Positions 41,793 through 48,866 of a stretch of 50,411 nt of DNA are shown piece by piece (the stretch's first letter is position 1; each line of letters starts with the position of its first letter). The stretch spans positions 1 through 50,411 of the forward strand of contig JBEBAU010000002.1 in NCBI GenBank assembly GCA_041158765.1, given 5' to 3'. Made by a program: the position numbers and the translations under genes. The notes beneath the pieces are model-generated. The model did not search any database. It was not told the DNA's origin and saw nothing but the letters and a program-made list of their open reading frames with translations. The stretch is from JAQBRD01 sp041158765 (GTDB taxonomy: Bacteria; Patescibacteriota; Minisyncoccia; Phycocordibacterales; PALSA-1337).

Positions 41793-41798
41793 TATACT
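41793..41798 (+). promoter_or_regulatory. -10 box of dnaX
   Basis: TATACT ends exactly 6 nt before the ATG at 41805. Confidence 0.65.
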
Positions 41799-41804
41799 AT
41801 ATAT

Positions 41805-42899
41805 ATGTCAGGCACTACTTCTCAGACAGCACTGTATCGCAAATATCGCCCGCAGCTTTTCACTGAAACCATCGGTCAGGATCATATTATTACTGCACTC
41901 GAAGGTGCTATCGAGCAGAAGCGTGTTGCGCATGCATATATCTTCGCTGGGACACGAGGTACGGGTAAGACAACATTTGCGAGGATTTTTGCTCGGGCGC
42001 TCAAGATTTCAGATAATGATGTATATGAAATTGATGCCGCTTCAAATCGCGGTATTGATGATATTCGTGAAATTCGTGATGGCGTGAATGTGCATCCATT
42101 CGAATCTCCATACAAGATGTATATTGTTGATGAAGTGCATATGCTCACGAAGGAAGCATGGAATGCGCTCTTGAAAACACTCGAGGAGCCACCAGCACAT
42201 GTGATCTTCGTTCTTGCAACAACTGAACTCGAAAAGATCCCTGATACTATCATCTCTCGATGTCAGGTTTTTGCTTTCAAGAAACCTTCACGAGAATTAT
42301 TGAAAAACTTGGTAATTGGAGTTGCGAAGAAGGAGGGATATAGTCTGGAAAGTGGCGCAGCAGAGCTCATCGCACTTCTCGGTGATGGATCATTCCGTGA
42401 TACGCTCGGCACTCTGCAGAAGGTCATTGGTTCAGCAGAGGGCAAAAAAATCGCCATTGCCGAAGCTGAACGTATCACCGGTGCTCCTCGGGGAAGTCTT
42501 ATCACCCAATTCATTCAGGGAATTATTGAAACAGATACAGAGAAATCTCTCGCAGCGCTTACCACAGCGGGGGAAGCAGGGGTCTCAATGAAGACCTTTG
42601 CAACGCTTTCAATTGAAAAGTTCCGCATTATGCTCTTACTCAAAATCGCCCCAAAAGCCGCAGCACGTTTCAAAGATCATGTCTCTGAAGACGATTGGGG
42701 AGATCTCGAGAAGTTGGTGGCTGGGGCTAGTGGCGCTACAGCGAGCGCTGCTGGCGTCGCGACCGGCGGTTCGAAGCTCAGTTCGACAACATTACTCGAA
42801 CTTCTCAAAGCCTATGATATGACCGGTCGCACCCACATCGATCAACTTCCGCTTGAGCTTGCGGTCATCAAACTTGCGGGAGAGGGTGTTGCACGTTAA
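41805..42899 (+). CDS. dnaX: DNA polymerase III subunit gamma/tau, short form
   Basis: 364 residues. The clamp-loader ATPase of the replicative polymerase. Seen: ALYRKYRPQLFTETIGQDHI, Walker A GTRGTGKTT, EIDAASNRGIDDIREIRDG, DEVHMLTKEAWNALLKTLEE, FVLATTELEKIPDTIISRCQ, sensor/collar region LGDGSFRDTLGTLQK. Two differences from typical DnaX: the zinc-binding four-cysteine insert that normally follows the Walker A helix is missing (ARALKISDNDVYEIDAAS), and there is no tau-type C-terminal extension. The collar domain contains an Ala/Gly linker (AGASGATASAAGVATGG). Confidence 0.95.
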   Translation: MSGTTSQTALYRKYRPQLFTETIGQDHIITALEGAIEQKRVAHAYIFAGTRGTGKTTFARIFARALKISDNDVYEIDAASNRGIDDIREIRDGVNVHPFESPYKMYIVDEVHMLTKEAWNALLKTLEEPPAHVIFVLATTELEKIPDTIISRCQVFAFKKPSRELLKNLVIGVAKKEGYSLESGAAELIALLGDGSFRDTLGTLQKVIGSAEGKKIAIAEAERITGAPRGSLITQFIQGIIETDTEKSLAALTTAGEAGVSMKTFATLSIEKFRIMLLLKIAPKAAARFKDHVSEDDWGDLEKLVAGASGATASAAGVATGGSKLSSTTLLELLKAYDMTGRTHIDQLPLELAVIKLAGEGVAR

Positions 42900-42928
42900 T
42901 ATGTGACAATTGTAGTAGAGAGGTATAT

Positions 42929-43002
42929 TGCGGGATCGTCTAATGGTAGGACATCAGGTTTTGGTCCTGGTTATCTAGGTTCGAGTCCTAGTCCCGCAGC
43001 CA
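42929..43002 (+). tRNA. tRNA-Gln (anticodon TTG), CCA encoded
   Basis: Acceptor TGCGGGA / TCCCGCA, anticodon loop TTTTGGT, T arm with TTCGAGT, discriminator G followed by genomic CCA. The 3' end is the left boundary of the accessory island. Confidence 0.95.
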
Positions 43003-43013
43003 GTTTGAGATAG
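42996..43013 (+). repeat. Left att-like repeat at tRNA-Gln
   Basis: GCAGCCAGTTTGAGATAG, covering the tRNA-Gln 3' end and adjacent bases; 15 of 18 positions match GCACCCAATTCGAGATAG at 47278-47295. Confidence 0.4.
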
Positions 43014-43045
43014 TTTCGGACTCCGAGATTCCTTAAATCCATAAA

Positions 43046-43885
43046 ATGAACCTGAAATCTAGGATGCAAAAATTTAATAAAAGATGGAGCATAACCTCAG
43101 TAGATTCATACGAGGTTGCTTTTAGAAAATTTAAAACTAGAATTCTGAACATTTTTAAAGATATCGATGGTCATGTAACAAATGAAAGCATCACCGCTTT
43201 TTGTCAGTATTATGGCATCGAGGAGATTTGGCATACGCAAGCGTATGGAGAGCGTTCTTGGAGTACAAACATAATGGGTAGGTTGAGTCAGGAGAGTGAT
43301 GAAAAAGAATTCTATAGACTCATAGAGCTTCTTTTTTCTCTAGATATAGAATCAACGATAGGATACCGTGGTTATGAATGTACATATAGTAAAGATATTC
43401 TTTTCCATTCCGTTCAGAAGGCAGTTGAATTATCAGATGTGAATGTGTCAATTACTGCCTCGGACGGAGAAATAATACTCTATCCGAAAGGCGAGAAAAT
43501 ACTAGACGAAGAATTGGTTGATTCGCCACTGTCTTTCCTTAATAAGGAGAGCGCCGAACACTTTATTCAGGCATTACAATTTTATCAGTCAAAAAAACAT
43601 ATAAAATCAGCTGAGAGTCTAAGGCGTTCCCTCGAAGAATTTTTGAGGTTTAAGCTGAAAAACTCGAAAGGATTAAATGCAAATATTACAGAATTGCAGC
43701 TGAAACTAAAGTCTGATAAAAAAGATGCGCAGGTGAGAAATATAGTCCATTTAATTTTTTCTTATCTCGATCAATATTTTAATGATAACAGTAAGCATAA
43801 TGACGGAGATATTGATGATTTAGAAAACGAGTTCTTAATTTACCAAATAGGTTTGCTTTTGAAGTATTTAAATAAGTCTATTTAG
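43046..43885 (+). CDS. Unknown island protein, possibly HEPN-like C-terminus
   Basis: 279 residues. The N-terminal half is mixed (FRKFKTRILNIFKDIDGHV, IEEIWHTQAYGERSW, a conserved-looking IGYRGYECTYSKDILF). The C-terminal half (about 175-279) is helical: SAEHFIQALQFYQSKKHIKS, then AESLRRSLEEFLRFKLKN and YFNDNSKHNDGD. This resembles the layout of AbiJ/abortive-infection and other HEPN-like proteins of defence regions, but I cannot place it in a family. It is the first gene after tRNA-Gln, AT-rich, with many AGA/AGG and TTA codons unlike the core genes. A weak TAAATC box is 6 nt before the ATG. Confidence 0.65.
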   Translation: MNLKSRMQKFNKRWSITSVDSYEVAFRKFKTRILNIFKDIDGHVTNESITAFCQYYGIEEIWHTQAYGERSWSTNIMGRLSQESDEKEFYRLIELLFSLDIESTIGYRGYECTYSKDILFHSVQKAVELSDVNVSITASDGEIILYPKGEKILDEELVDSPLSFLNKESAEHFIQALQFYQSKKHIKSAESLRRSLEEFLRFKLKNSKGLNANITELQLKLKSDKKDAQVRNIVHLIFSYLDQYFNDNSKHNDGDIDDLENEFLIYQIGLLLKYLNKSI

Positions 43886-43904
43886 ATGTTCCGAGGAGCC
43901 TCAA

Positions 43905-43986
43905 AATGGTAGAATAAAAGTAATCGAAAAGGTCTTGTGTGGCTTGATGGGTGAATTTACGAGACCGAAAAGGTCAGCCAAGTCGA
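43905..43986 (+). promoter_or_regulatory. Island promoter/leader element, copy C
   Basis: Extended -10 TGGTAGAAT (43907-43915), followed by a predicted RNA hairpin GGTCT...AGACC and a GGCTTG/CAGCC pairing, then CCAAGTCGAG. It resembles copies A and B in the promoter core. Confidence 0.4.
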
Positions 43987-43987
43987 G

Positions 43988-44075
43988 CGCTCAAGTCGCG
44001 TCAATATGGTAGACTAAAACTATACATCAACTAATCTGAACTTGGCCACCCATGTTCATGCTTTGAGTTGATCAG
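43988..44075 (+). promoter_or_regulatory. Island promoter/leader element, copy A, before the membrane gene
   Basis: CGCTCAAGTCGCGTC (43988-44002) identical to copy B, then the extended -10 TGGTAGACT and TAAAAC. The downstream leader folds as nested stems ATCAACT...AGTTGAT and TGAAC...GTTCA. The ATG of the next gene is 8 nt beyond. Confidence 0.55.
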
Positions 44076-44082
44076 TAAAAAT

Positions 44083-44541
44083 ATGGATGAAGACAAGAAA
44101 AAGCATTTAGAATTATTACATCAAATTATATATGATGCGACAAAGGATAAATTTTCCTTTTTACCATTATTATCAGGAATAATGGTAGCTTTACTAGCTG
44201 TTGGGTCTGCTAGTGGTTTTTTTATGCCAAATTCAAATATAAAGCATATTGCAACCATTTTGCTTTTATTGATGATGATCTCTTTACAGTTTTATTTTTC
44301 AGAGAATAGTAAATTACTAGTTATGGCAAAGAAAGAATTTGGTAAAGCATTAGGTAATGATGCGTATGACGATTCTGCACTTAATTTCATAGAATCATTA
44401 ACATATCTTTTTACGGGAAAGATTAAAGGAAAGAAGATTGGTGGTGATCTTTTCAACCGATTAGCTTCTCAAATGCCAGCTTATGCCTTACTGATACTAT
44501 GGTTCGTTGTTGCTGTGATGTTGTATGAACTTTGGCAATGA
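44083..44541 (+). CDS. Unknown island membrane protein
   Basis: 152 residues from the ATG at 44083. Acidic/basic head (MDEDKKKHLELLHQIIYDAT), two closely spaced transmembrane helices (FLPLLSGIMVALLAVGSASG; IKHIATILLLLMMISLQFYF), a charged middle and a third C-terminal helix (AYALLILWFVVAVMLYELW). No family recognised. The helix-pair plus soluble-loop layout is like small membrane partners found with defence genes, but that is not evidence of function. It is preceded by the repeated leader element, copy A. Confidence 0.65.
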   Translation: MDEDKKKHLELLHQIIYDATKDKFSFLPLLSGIMVALLAVGSASGFFMPNSNIKHIATILLLLMMISLQFYFSENSKLLVMAKKEFGKALGNDAYDDSALNFIESLTYLFTGKIKGKKIGGDLFNRLASQMPAYALLILWFVVAVMLYELWQ

Positions 44542-44603
44542 TGATATTTTTTACTTGTATAAATATCTTAAATTCAGCTAGTACAGTAAATCAGAATAAG
44601 CAC

Positions 44604-44692
44604 CGCTCAAGTCGCGTCGATGTGGTAAACTAAAACCACTTAAATCCGCCAATCTGGGTTTGACTGACCATGGTCGTAGCTTGAGTCAGCCA
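44604..44692 (+). promoter_or_regulatory. Island promoter/leader element, copy B
   Basis: CGCTCAAGTCGCGTC (44604-44618), extended -10 TGTGGTAAACT (44621-44631) and TAAAAC as in copy A. The leader folds as nested TGACT...AGTCA and GACC-AT-GGTC: different sequence but the same architecture as copy A. The leader continues to the ATG at 44759. Confidence 0.55.
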
Positions 44693-44758
44693 GCACAAGT
44701 CGGTGTAGTATCAAGGCTAGACCGGAGAACGTAATTATTTATAACAGCAAATAATATT

Positions 44759-45184
44759 ATGAACATAAAATCATTCACTATAGGAATATTAATTGGCGGG
44801 ATTCTAGTGGGAGGAGGGTTTTGGTTGATATTCTCAAAGAATAATACTGCTGAACTTTTTGCCAACAAGGAGCGTTGTTCAGCCCACACTCAAAAGCGTC
44901 AATTGCAGGCAAATAAAGAAGCAGAACTACTAGGCCACATTATTTCAGTAGAAGGATTTTATAGTTCGGTGGCGAATACTTGCATGACGTTTTCTTCAGA
45001 AATAGCAGCAGGACACTATATGCAGCTTACGCTTATTGACGAATTAACCGGGAAGACAGAGGCAACTGTATTTGAATCAATGGGGAAATATTTGGCAGAG
45101 CTATCCCTTGAAGCGAAGCAGGAGCAAGTCAGACAAGATAAATATTTTCACGAAAGATTGAAGTATTTTCAAGATATTAAATAA
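44759..45184 (+). CDS. Unknown island protein with N-terminal membrane anchor
   Basis: 141 residues. One Gly-rich transmembrane helix (IGILIGGILVGGGFWLIF), then a mostly helical soluble domain with two cysteines (ERCSAHTQK, NTCMTFSSE) that could form a disulfide outside the membrane, ending in a charged helix (EAKQEQVRQDKYFHERLKYF). No family recognised. It has a long leader from copy B of the repeated element, which suggests co-regulation with the preceding membrane gene. Confidence 0.65.
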   Translation: MNIKSFTIGILIGGILVGGGFWLIFSKNNTAELFANKERCSAHTQKRQLQANKEAELLGHIISVEGFYSSVANTCMTFSSEIAAGHYMQLTLIDELTGKTEATVFESMGKYLAELSLEAKQEQVRQDKYFHERLKYFQDIK

Positions 45185-45329
45185 TTTTATATATTACACA
45201 AAAAATCTAATCAAACAACTTGAATCAGTTAAAATCAAGTAGGATATTAATATTTGATTCCAACTTAACTTAACATAACCAATCAAGTCGAGTACAAGTA
45301 TGTCACTTAGTGATTTAACCAAAGTATTC

Positions 45330-45335
45330 TATAAT
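45330..45335 (+). promoter_or_regulatory. -10 box of the MazG/dCTPase-like gene
   Basis: TATAAT ends exactly 6 nt before the ATG at 45342; it lies inside the longer reading frame starting at 45300 and so decides the later start. Confidence 0.65.
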
Positions 45336-45341
45336 AAGAAT

Positions 45342-45689
45342 ATGAGTAATATTGAAGATCTAACCAAGAGGATAATTGCCTTTAGAGACGCTAGAAACTG
45401 GAAGCAGTTTCATAATCCTAAGGATACAGCCCTATCTCTGGTATTAGAGGCTACTGAGGTTATGGAGCATTTTCAATGGAAAAATGCTGATGAGATGGAT
45501 CAGTATTTGAAGACAAATAAGTCTGATATCGCTGATGAACTTGCTGATGTTTTGTACTGGGTGCTTCTTATGAGTAATGATATGTCGATAGATATATTGA
45601 AGGCTCTCGATGAGAAAATATCAAAAAATGAAAGTAAATATCCGGTTGAAAAAGCAAAGGGAAAGCATACAAAATATAATAAACTATGA
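45342..45689 (+). CDS. MazG-like / dCTP-pyrophosphatase-type nucleotide pyrophosphohydrolase
   Basis: 115 residues from the ATG at 45342. An all-alpha NTP pyrophosphatase: KRIIAFRDARNWKQFHNPKD, the first metal site in SLVLEATEVMEHFQW and the second in ADELADVLYWVLLM, matching the DCTPP1/MazG-like pattern. Such enzymes hydrolyse dNTPs or modified dNTPs to monophosphates. Its stop overlaps the start of the next gene by 4 nt (ATGA), so the two products are translationally coupled and probably work together. Confidence 0.88.
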   Translation: MSNIEDLTKRIIAFRDARNWKQFHNPKDTALSLVLEATEVMEHFQWKNADEMDQYLKTNKSDIADELADVLYWVLLMSNDMSIDILKALDEKISKNESKYPVEKAKGKHTKYNKL

Positions 45690-47266
45690 AATCCTCAGAT
45701 ATAAAATCTTTTTTGTTTCAAAAAGATGCATTTGATGAAATAGGAGCGTATCATTTTGGAAAAAATTGGCCTGTTGTTTATTTACTCGAAAATGGAGAAG
45801 AGATCTATATCGGAGAATCAACTAATGTCTATAATAGAAGTAAACAACATTTCGATAATCCTGAAAGAGTAAAATTAAAGAACATTCACATAATTACTGA
45901 CAGTGAATACAATAAATCCGCAACCCTAGATATTGAATCGATGCTCATAGAGCATGTTATTGCTGATGAGAAGTTTGTTGTTCAAAATGGAAATGGTGGC
46001 TTGAGTGGTCACAACTATTTTGATCGTGAAAAATACAAGGCGAAATTCGAGGTCTTGTGGGACGATTTGATAAAAAAACAGCTAGCTCAGAAGAGTCTCT
46101 TGGAGATAAGAAATAGCCAAATTTTCAAGCTTTCCCCTTATAAGGTGCTAACTGAGGATCAGATTGAAATAGTTGATAAGGTTAAAAGTATTCTAAAAAG
46201 TGAAGTAGCCAGAAGTATCATCATAAATGGTGGTCCAGGTACAGGTAAAACCGTTCTCGCTACCTTCATGGTAAAAAATCTTTTGGAAGATGATATTCTT
46301 AAGAATAAAAAAATAGGGCTCGTTGTTCCGATGACTTCACTGAGAAATACACTCAAAAGCGTTTTTTCTCACGTTAAAGGTCTGAAATCTTCTATGGTTA
46401 TTGGTCCCAATGATGTCGTAAAGGAAAAATATGATGTATTGATAGTTGATGAATCTCATCGCTTGAGACAAAGAAGAAACATTACGAACTATGCATCTTA
46501 TGACAATGTAAATAAAAAACTTGATCTAGATAATAGTGGAACAGAATTAGATTGGGTTTTGAGATCATCACTACATCAGATTTTTCTTTATGACAAAAAT
46601 CAAAGTGTGCGACCCGCTGATATAGATGAAAGTAGAATTGCCAAACTAGATGCAATCAGACTGGAATTGAAAAAACAAATTCGAGTAAAGGGTGGAGATA
46701 AGTATATTGAATATATTTCAAATTTACTTGATTTAATGCCATCAGAATGTAATTTTGAACAGTACGACTTTAAAATTTTTGATGATATCAAAGATATGGT
46801 AAGTCAGATTAAAGAAAAGGATAAAGAATACGGTCTTTCAAGAATAGTCGCAGGATATGCATGGCCGTGGAAAACTAAGGATGGTGGCGAGTACGACATA
46901 GAGATTGACGGTCTGAAAATGATTTGGAACTCAACAATAAGTGATTGGGTTAACTCAGCTAATTCAATAAATGAGGTTGGTTGTATTCACACAATTCAGG
47001 GCTATGATTTAAATTACACAGGTGTGATTATTGGTCCAGAAATTTCATATGATCCAATTAAAAATGAACTCGTTATTGATCAGGAAAAGTATAAGGATAT
47101 TAACGGAAAAAAATCGATTACAGACCCAAAGGAACTTCTAAGATACATAATCAATATATACAAAACGTTGTTAACGAGAGGTATTTATGGAACTTATGTA
47201 TATATCGTAGATGAAAATTTACGAAAATATTTCAAAGATTCGTCTAATGACCTGAATTACACGTAA
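45686..47266 (+). CDS. GIY-YIG nuclease domain fused to a DUF2075 (Schlafen-3-like) helicase/NTPase
   Basis: 526 residues. The N-terminal GIY-YIG-like domain (about 28-100: PVVYLLENGEEIYIGESTNV, YNRSKQHF, with E in IESMLIEHVI) is followed by a superfamily 1-like NTPase: Walker A GGPGTGKT (about 182-189), DESH Walker B in VLIVDESHRLRQR, sensor region IFLYDKNQSVRPADI, motif V/VI region VGCIHTIQGYDLNYTGVIIG, and LLTRGIYGTYVYIVDENLRKY. This is the DUF2075 family arrangement. With the overlapping dNTP pyrophosphohydrolase it forms a compact nucleotide- and nucleic-acid-processing module in a tRNA-associated island, consistent with anti-phage defence. That role is inferred, not shown. Confidence 0.88.
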   Translation: MKSSDIKSFLFQKDAFDEIGAYHFGKNWPVVYLLENGEEIYIGESTNVYNRSKQHFDNPERVKLKNIHIITDSEYNKSATLDIESMLIEHVIADEKFVVQNGNGGLSGHNYFDREKYKAKFEVLWDDLIKKQLAQKSLLEIRNSQIFKLSPYKVLTEDQIEIVDKVKSILKSEVARSIIINGGPGTGKTVLATFMVKNLLEDDILKNKKIGLVVPMTSLRNTLKSVFSHVKGLKSSMVIGPNDVVKEKYDVLIVDESHRLRQRRNITNYASYDNVNKKLDLDNSGTELDWVLRSSLHQIFLYDKNQSVRPADIDESRIAKLDAIRLELKKQIRVKGGDKYIEYISNLLDLMPSECNFEQYDFKIFDDIKDMVSQIKEKDKEYGLSRIVAGYAWPWKTKDGGEYDIEIDGLKMIWNSTISDWVNSANSINEVGCIHTIQGYDLNYTGVIIGPEISYDPIKNELVIDQEKYKDINGKKSITDPKELLRYIINIYKTLLTRGIYGTYVYIVDENLRKYFKDSSNDLNYT

Positions 47267-47277
47267 AGTACTACACT

Positions 47278-47295
47278 GCACCCAATTCGAGATAG
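47278..47295 (+). repeat. Right att-like repeat of the tRNA-Gln island
   Basis: GCACCCAATTCGAGATAG, 15/18 identical to the tRNA-Gln 3' junction (42996-43013), located just after the last island gene and before the methyltransferase promoter. Confidence 0.4.
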
Positions 47296-47298
47296 ATA

Positions 47299-47304
47299 TA
47301 TACT
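47299..47304 (+). promoter_or_regulatory. -10 box of the methyltransferase gene
   Basis: TATACT ends exactly 6 nt before the ATG at 47311. Confidence 0.65.
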
Positions 47305-47310
47305 ACACAC

Positions 47311-48033
47311 ATGACAAATTCACATTATCCAGAAAGCTTATTGAAGGACTACGCTGTTTTGTTGGATCACTTTCCAAGTCATGTGACTTGTCGCCCGTAC
47401 ATTGTGGAAGTTATTGAAAAATGGAAACAACAATACAGTACAAAACATAATCCAAATGGGCAGATACGTATTTTGGAGATAGGTCCTGGGTATGGTGAGA
47501 CCACGGAACTCATTTTGGAGAATATTCCTTCAACTGTCACTCTTGTGGAAGCAGATAGAGTGGCACTGGATATGCTTTCATCAAAACTTGAGAAGTTTCA
47601 AAAGCAAATAATTCCAATTAATGAAGATGCGACGAGTTGGATCAAAAGTCAGCCATCCAATACTTACGATGTTTTCACAGCCTCTTGGGTAATTCATAAT
47701 TTTCCCCAAGATCAGAGGGAACAGTTTTTATTTGAAGTTGCGAGGATTCTGAGAAGTGGAGGATTGTTTGTGATTTTTGATAAAATCCTGCCTGATAATC
47801 AAGCAGAAGTTGAGAGACTTTGGGGGATACATACTGAACGATTAAATGGTTTGGATACCATTGGAAAATCAGAACAAAAGAATGAAATGCTTGCCCACGA
47901 GATTAGAGATTCAAAACAACCGTATGTTTGGCATGAAAGGGAGTTCAAAGATTCGCTTAGAAAGCTAGATTTCAAGGATATTACAATAGTTATGCGGAAT
48001 GAGCGAGATATTGTGGCTTCTGGTATTAAGTAG
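47311..48033 (+). CDS. Class I SAM-dependent methyltransferase, substrate unknown
   Basis: 240 residues. Motif I is ILEIGPGYGETTELIL with the following acidic residue in VTLVEADRVAL; motif II/III region YDVFTASWVIHNFPQDQREQ; post-motif RILRSGGLFVIFDKI. The C-terminal part is charged and carries no family-specific signature. The fold and cofactor are clear; the substrate is not. Metabolite or lipid methylation is as likely as nucleic-acid methylation. It lies just outside the putative right edge of the tRNA-Gln island. Confidence 0.85.
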   Translation: MTNSHYPESLLKDYAVLLDHFPSHVTCRPYIVEVIEKWKQQYSTKHNPNGQIRILEIGPGYGETTELILENIPSTVTLVEADRVALDMLSSKLEKFQKQIIPINEDATSWIKSQPSNTYDVFTASWVIHNFPQDQREQFLFEVARILRSGGLFVIFDKILPDNQAEVERLWGIHTERLNGLDTIGKSEQKNEMLAHEIRDSKQPYVWHEREFKDSLRKLDFKDITIVMRNERDIVASGIK

Positions 48034-48047
48034 TGCTCAAAAAGTGC

Positions 48048-48053
48048 TACACT
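48048..48053 (+). promoter_or_regulatory. -10 box of the SOUL gene
   Basis: TACACT ends exactly 6 nt before the ATG at 48060, selecting that start over an upstream in-frame one at 48033. Confidence 0.6.
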
Positions 48054-48059
48054 ATACCC

Positions 48060-48698
48060 ATGACCTACATATATACTTTTATCGTAATTGTCTTAGTTTG
48101 GTCGGCTTGGGGATACTTTTCATCAAGGGTTGAAAGTGTGGAGTATTCGGTGATTGAGTCGAAACAGGCGTATGAAGTGCGTTTGTATCCGGCTCACATT
48201 GTTGCACAGACAACAGTGAAAGGTGCGTATGGGGAAGCGCTCAATGAAGGTTTCAGTATTATTGCAGGGTATATCTTCGGTGGTAATACGAAGAAACAGA
48301 GCATTGCAATGACTACTCCTGTTATTGAAAAGAAATCAGGCGAAGTATCCGCATCAACATCCGAATCTATCGCCATGACCACACCCGTTATTGCAACGAT
48401 TGACGGGGAATCACACACTATTGCATTCGGTATGCCAAAATCATACACACTCGATACACTTCCAACACCTAATGATTCACGAATCGAGATAGTTACAATT
48501 CCTGAAAAGAAAATGGCGGTCATGCGTTTCTCTTGGTTTCGAACGGATGCGCGTGTACAAGCAAAAAAGCAACAACTTCTTGATATTTTGAAAAAAGACG
48601 GCACCACTATACTCGGCGAACCTCAATATGCTGGCTACAATGCGCCGTGGACTCCACCGTGGATGACTCGCAATGAAGTGCTTGTAGAGATCAAATAA
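48060..48698 (+). CDS. SOUL heme-binding family protein, membrane-anchored
   Basis: 212 residues. N-terminal transmembrane helix (YIYTFIVIVLVWSAWGYF) followed by a SOUL domain: YEVRLYPAHIVAQTTVKG, GFSIIAGYIFGGNTKKQSIA, MTTPVIEKK, then a second SIAMTTPVIA, FGMPKSYTLDTLP and VMRFSWF. SOUL/HBP proteins bind heme or porphyrin in eukaryotes; the bacterial role is poorly defined. The IAMTTPVI motif appears twice, around a Ser/Thr-rich loop. The product would face outward from the membrane. Confidence 0.92.
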   Translation: MTYIYTFIVIVLVWSAWGYFSSRVESVEYSVIESKQAYEVRLYPAHIVAQTTVKGAYGEALNEGFSIIAGYIFGGNTKKQSIAMTTPVIEKKSGEVSASTSESIAMTTPVIATIDGESHTIAFGMPKSYTLDTLPTPNDSRIEIVTIPEKKMAVMRFSWFRTDARVQAKKQQLLDILKKDGTTILGEPQYAGYNAPWTPPWMTRNEVLVEIK

Positions 48699-48866
48699 CC
48701 TATATTCAAAAATACTTGTGTCACAGATACAAGAGTAGGATACATTCGATATTTTCGGAATATTTGAAAATTTTGACTTTATCAAATAAAGATGGTATTT
48801 TATTTTCTGAAACTTTACCGCGTTTGGTGAAGTAATAGAAAACAATGACAGAAGGGAAATAACCTA

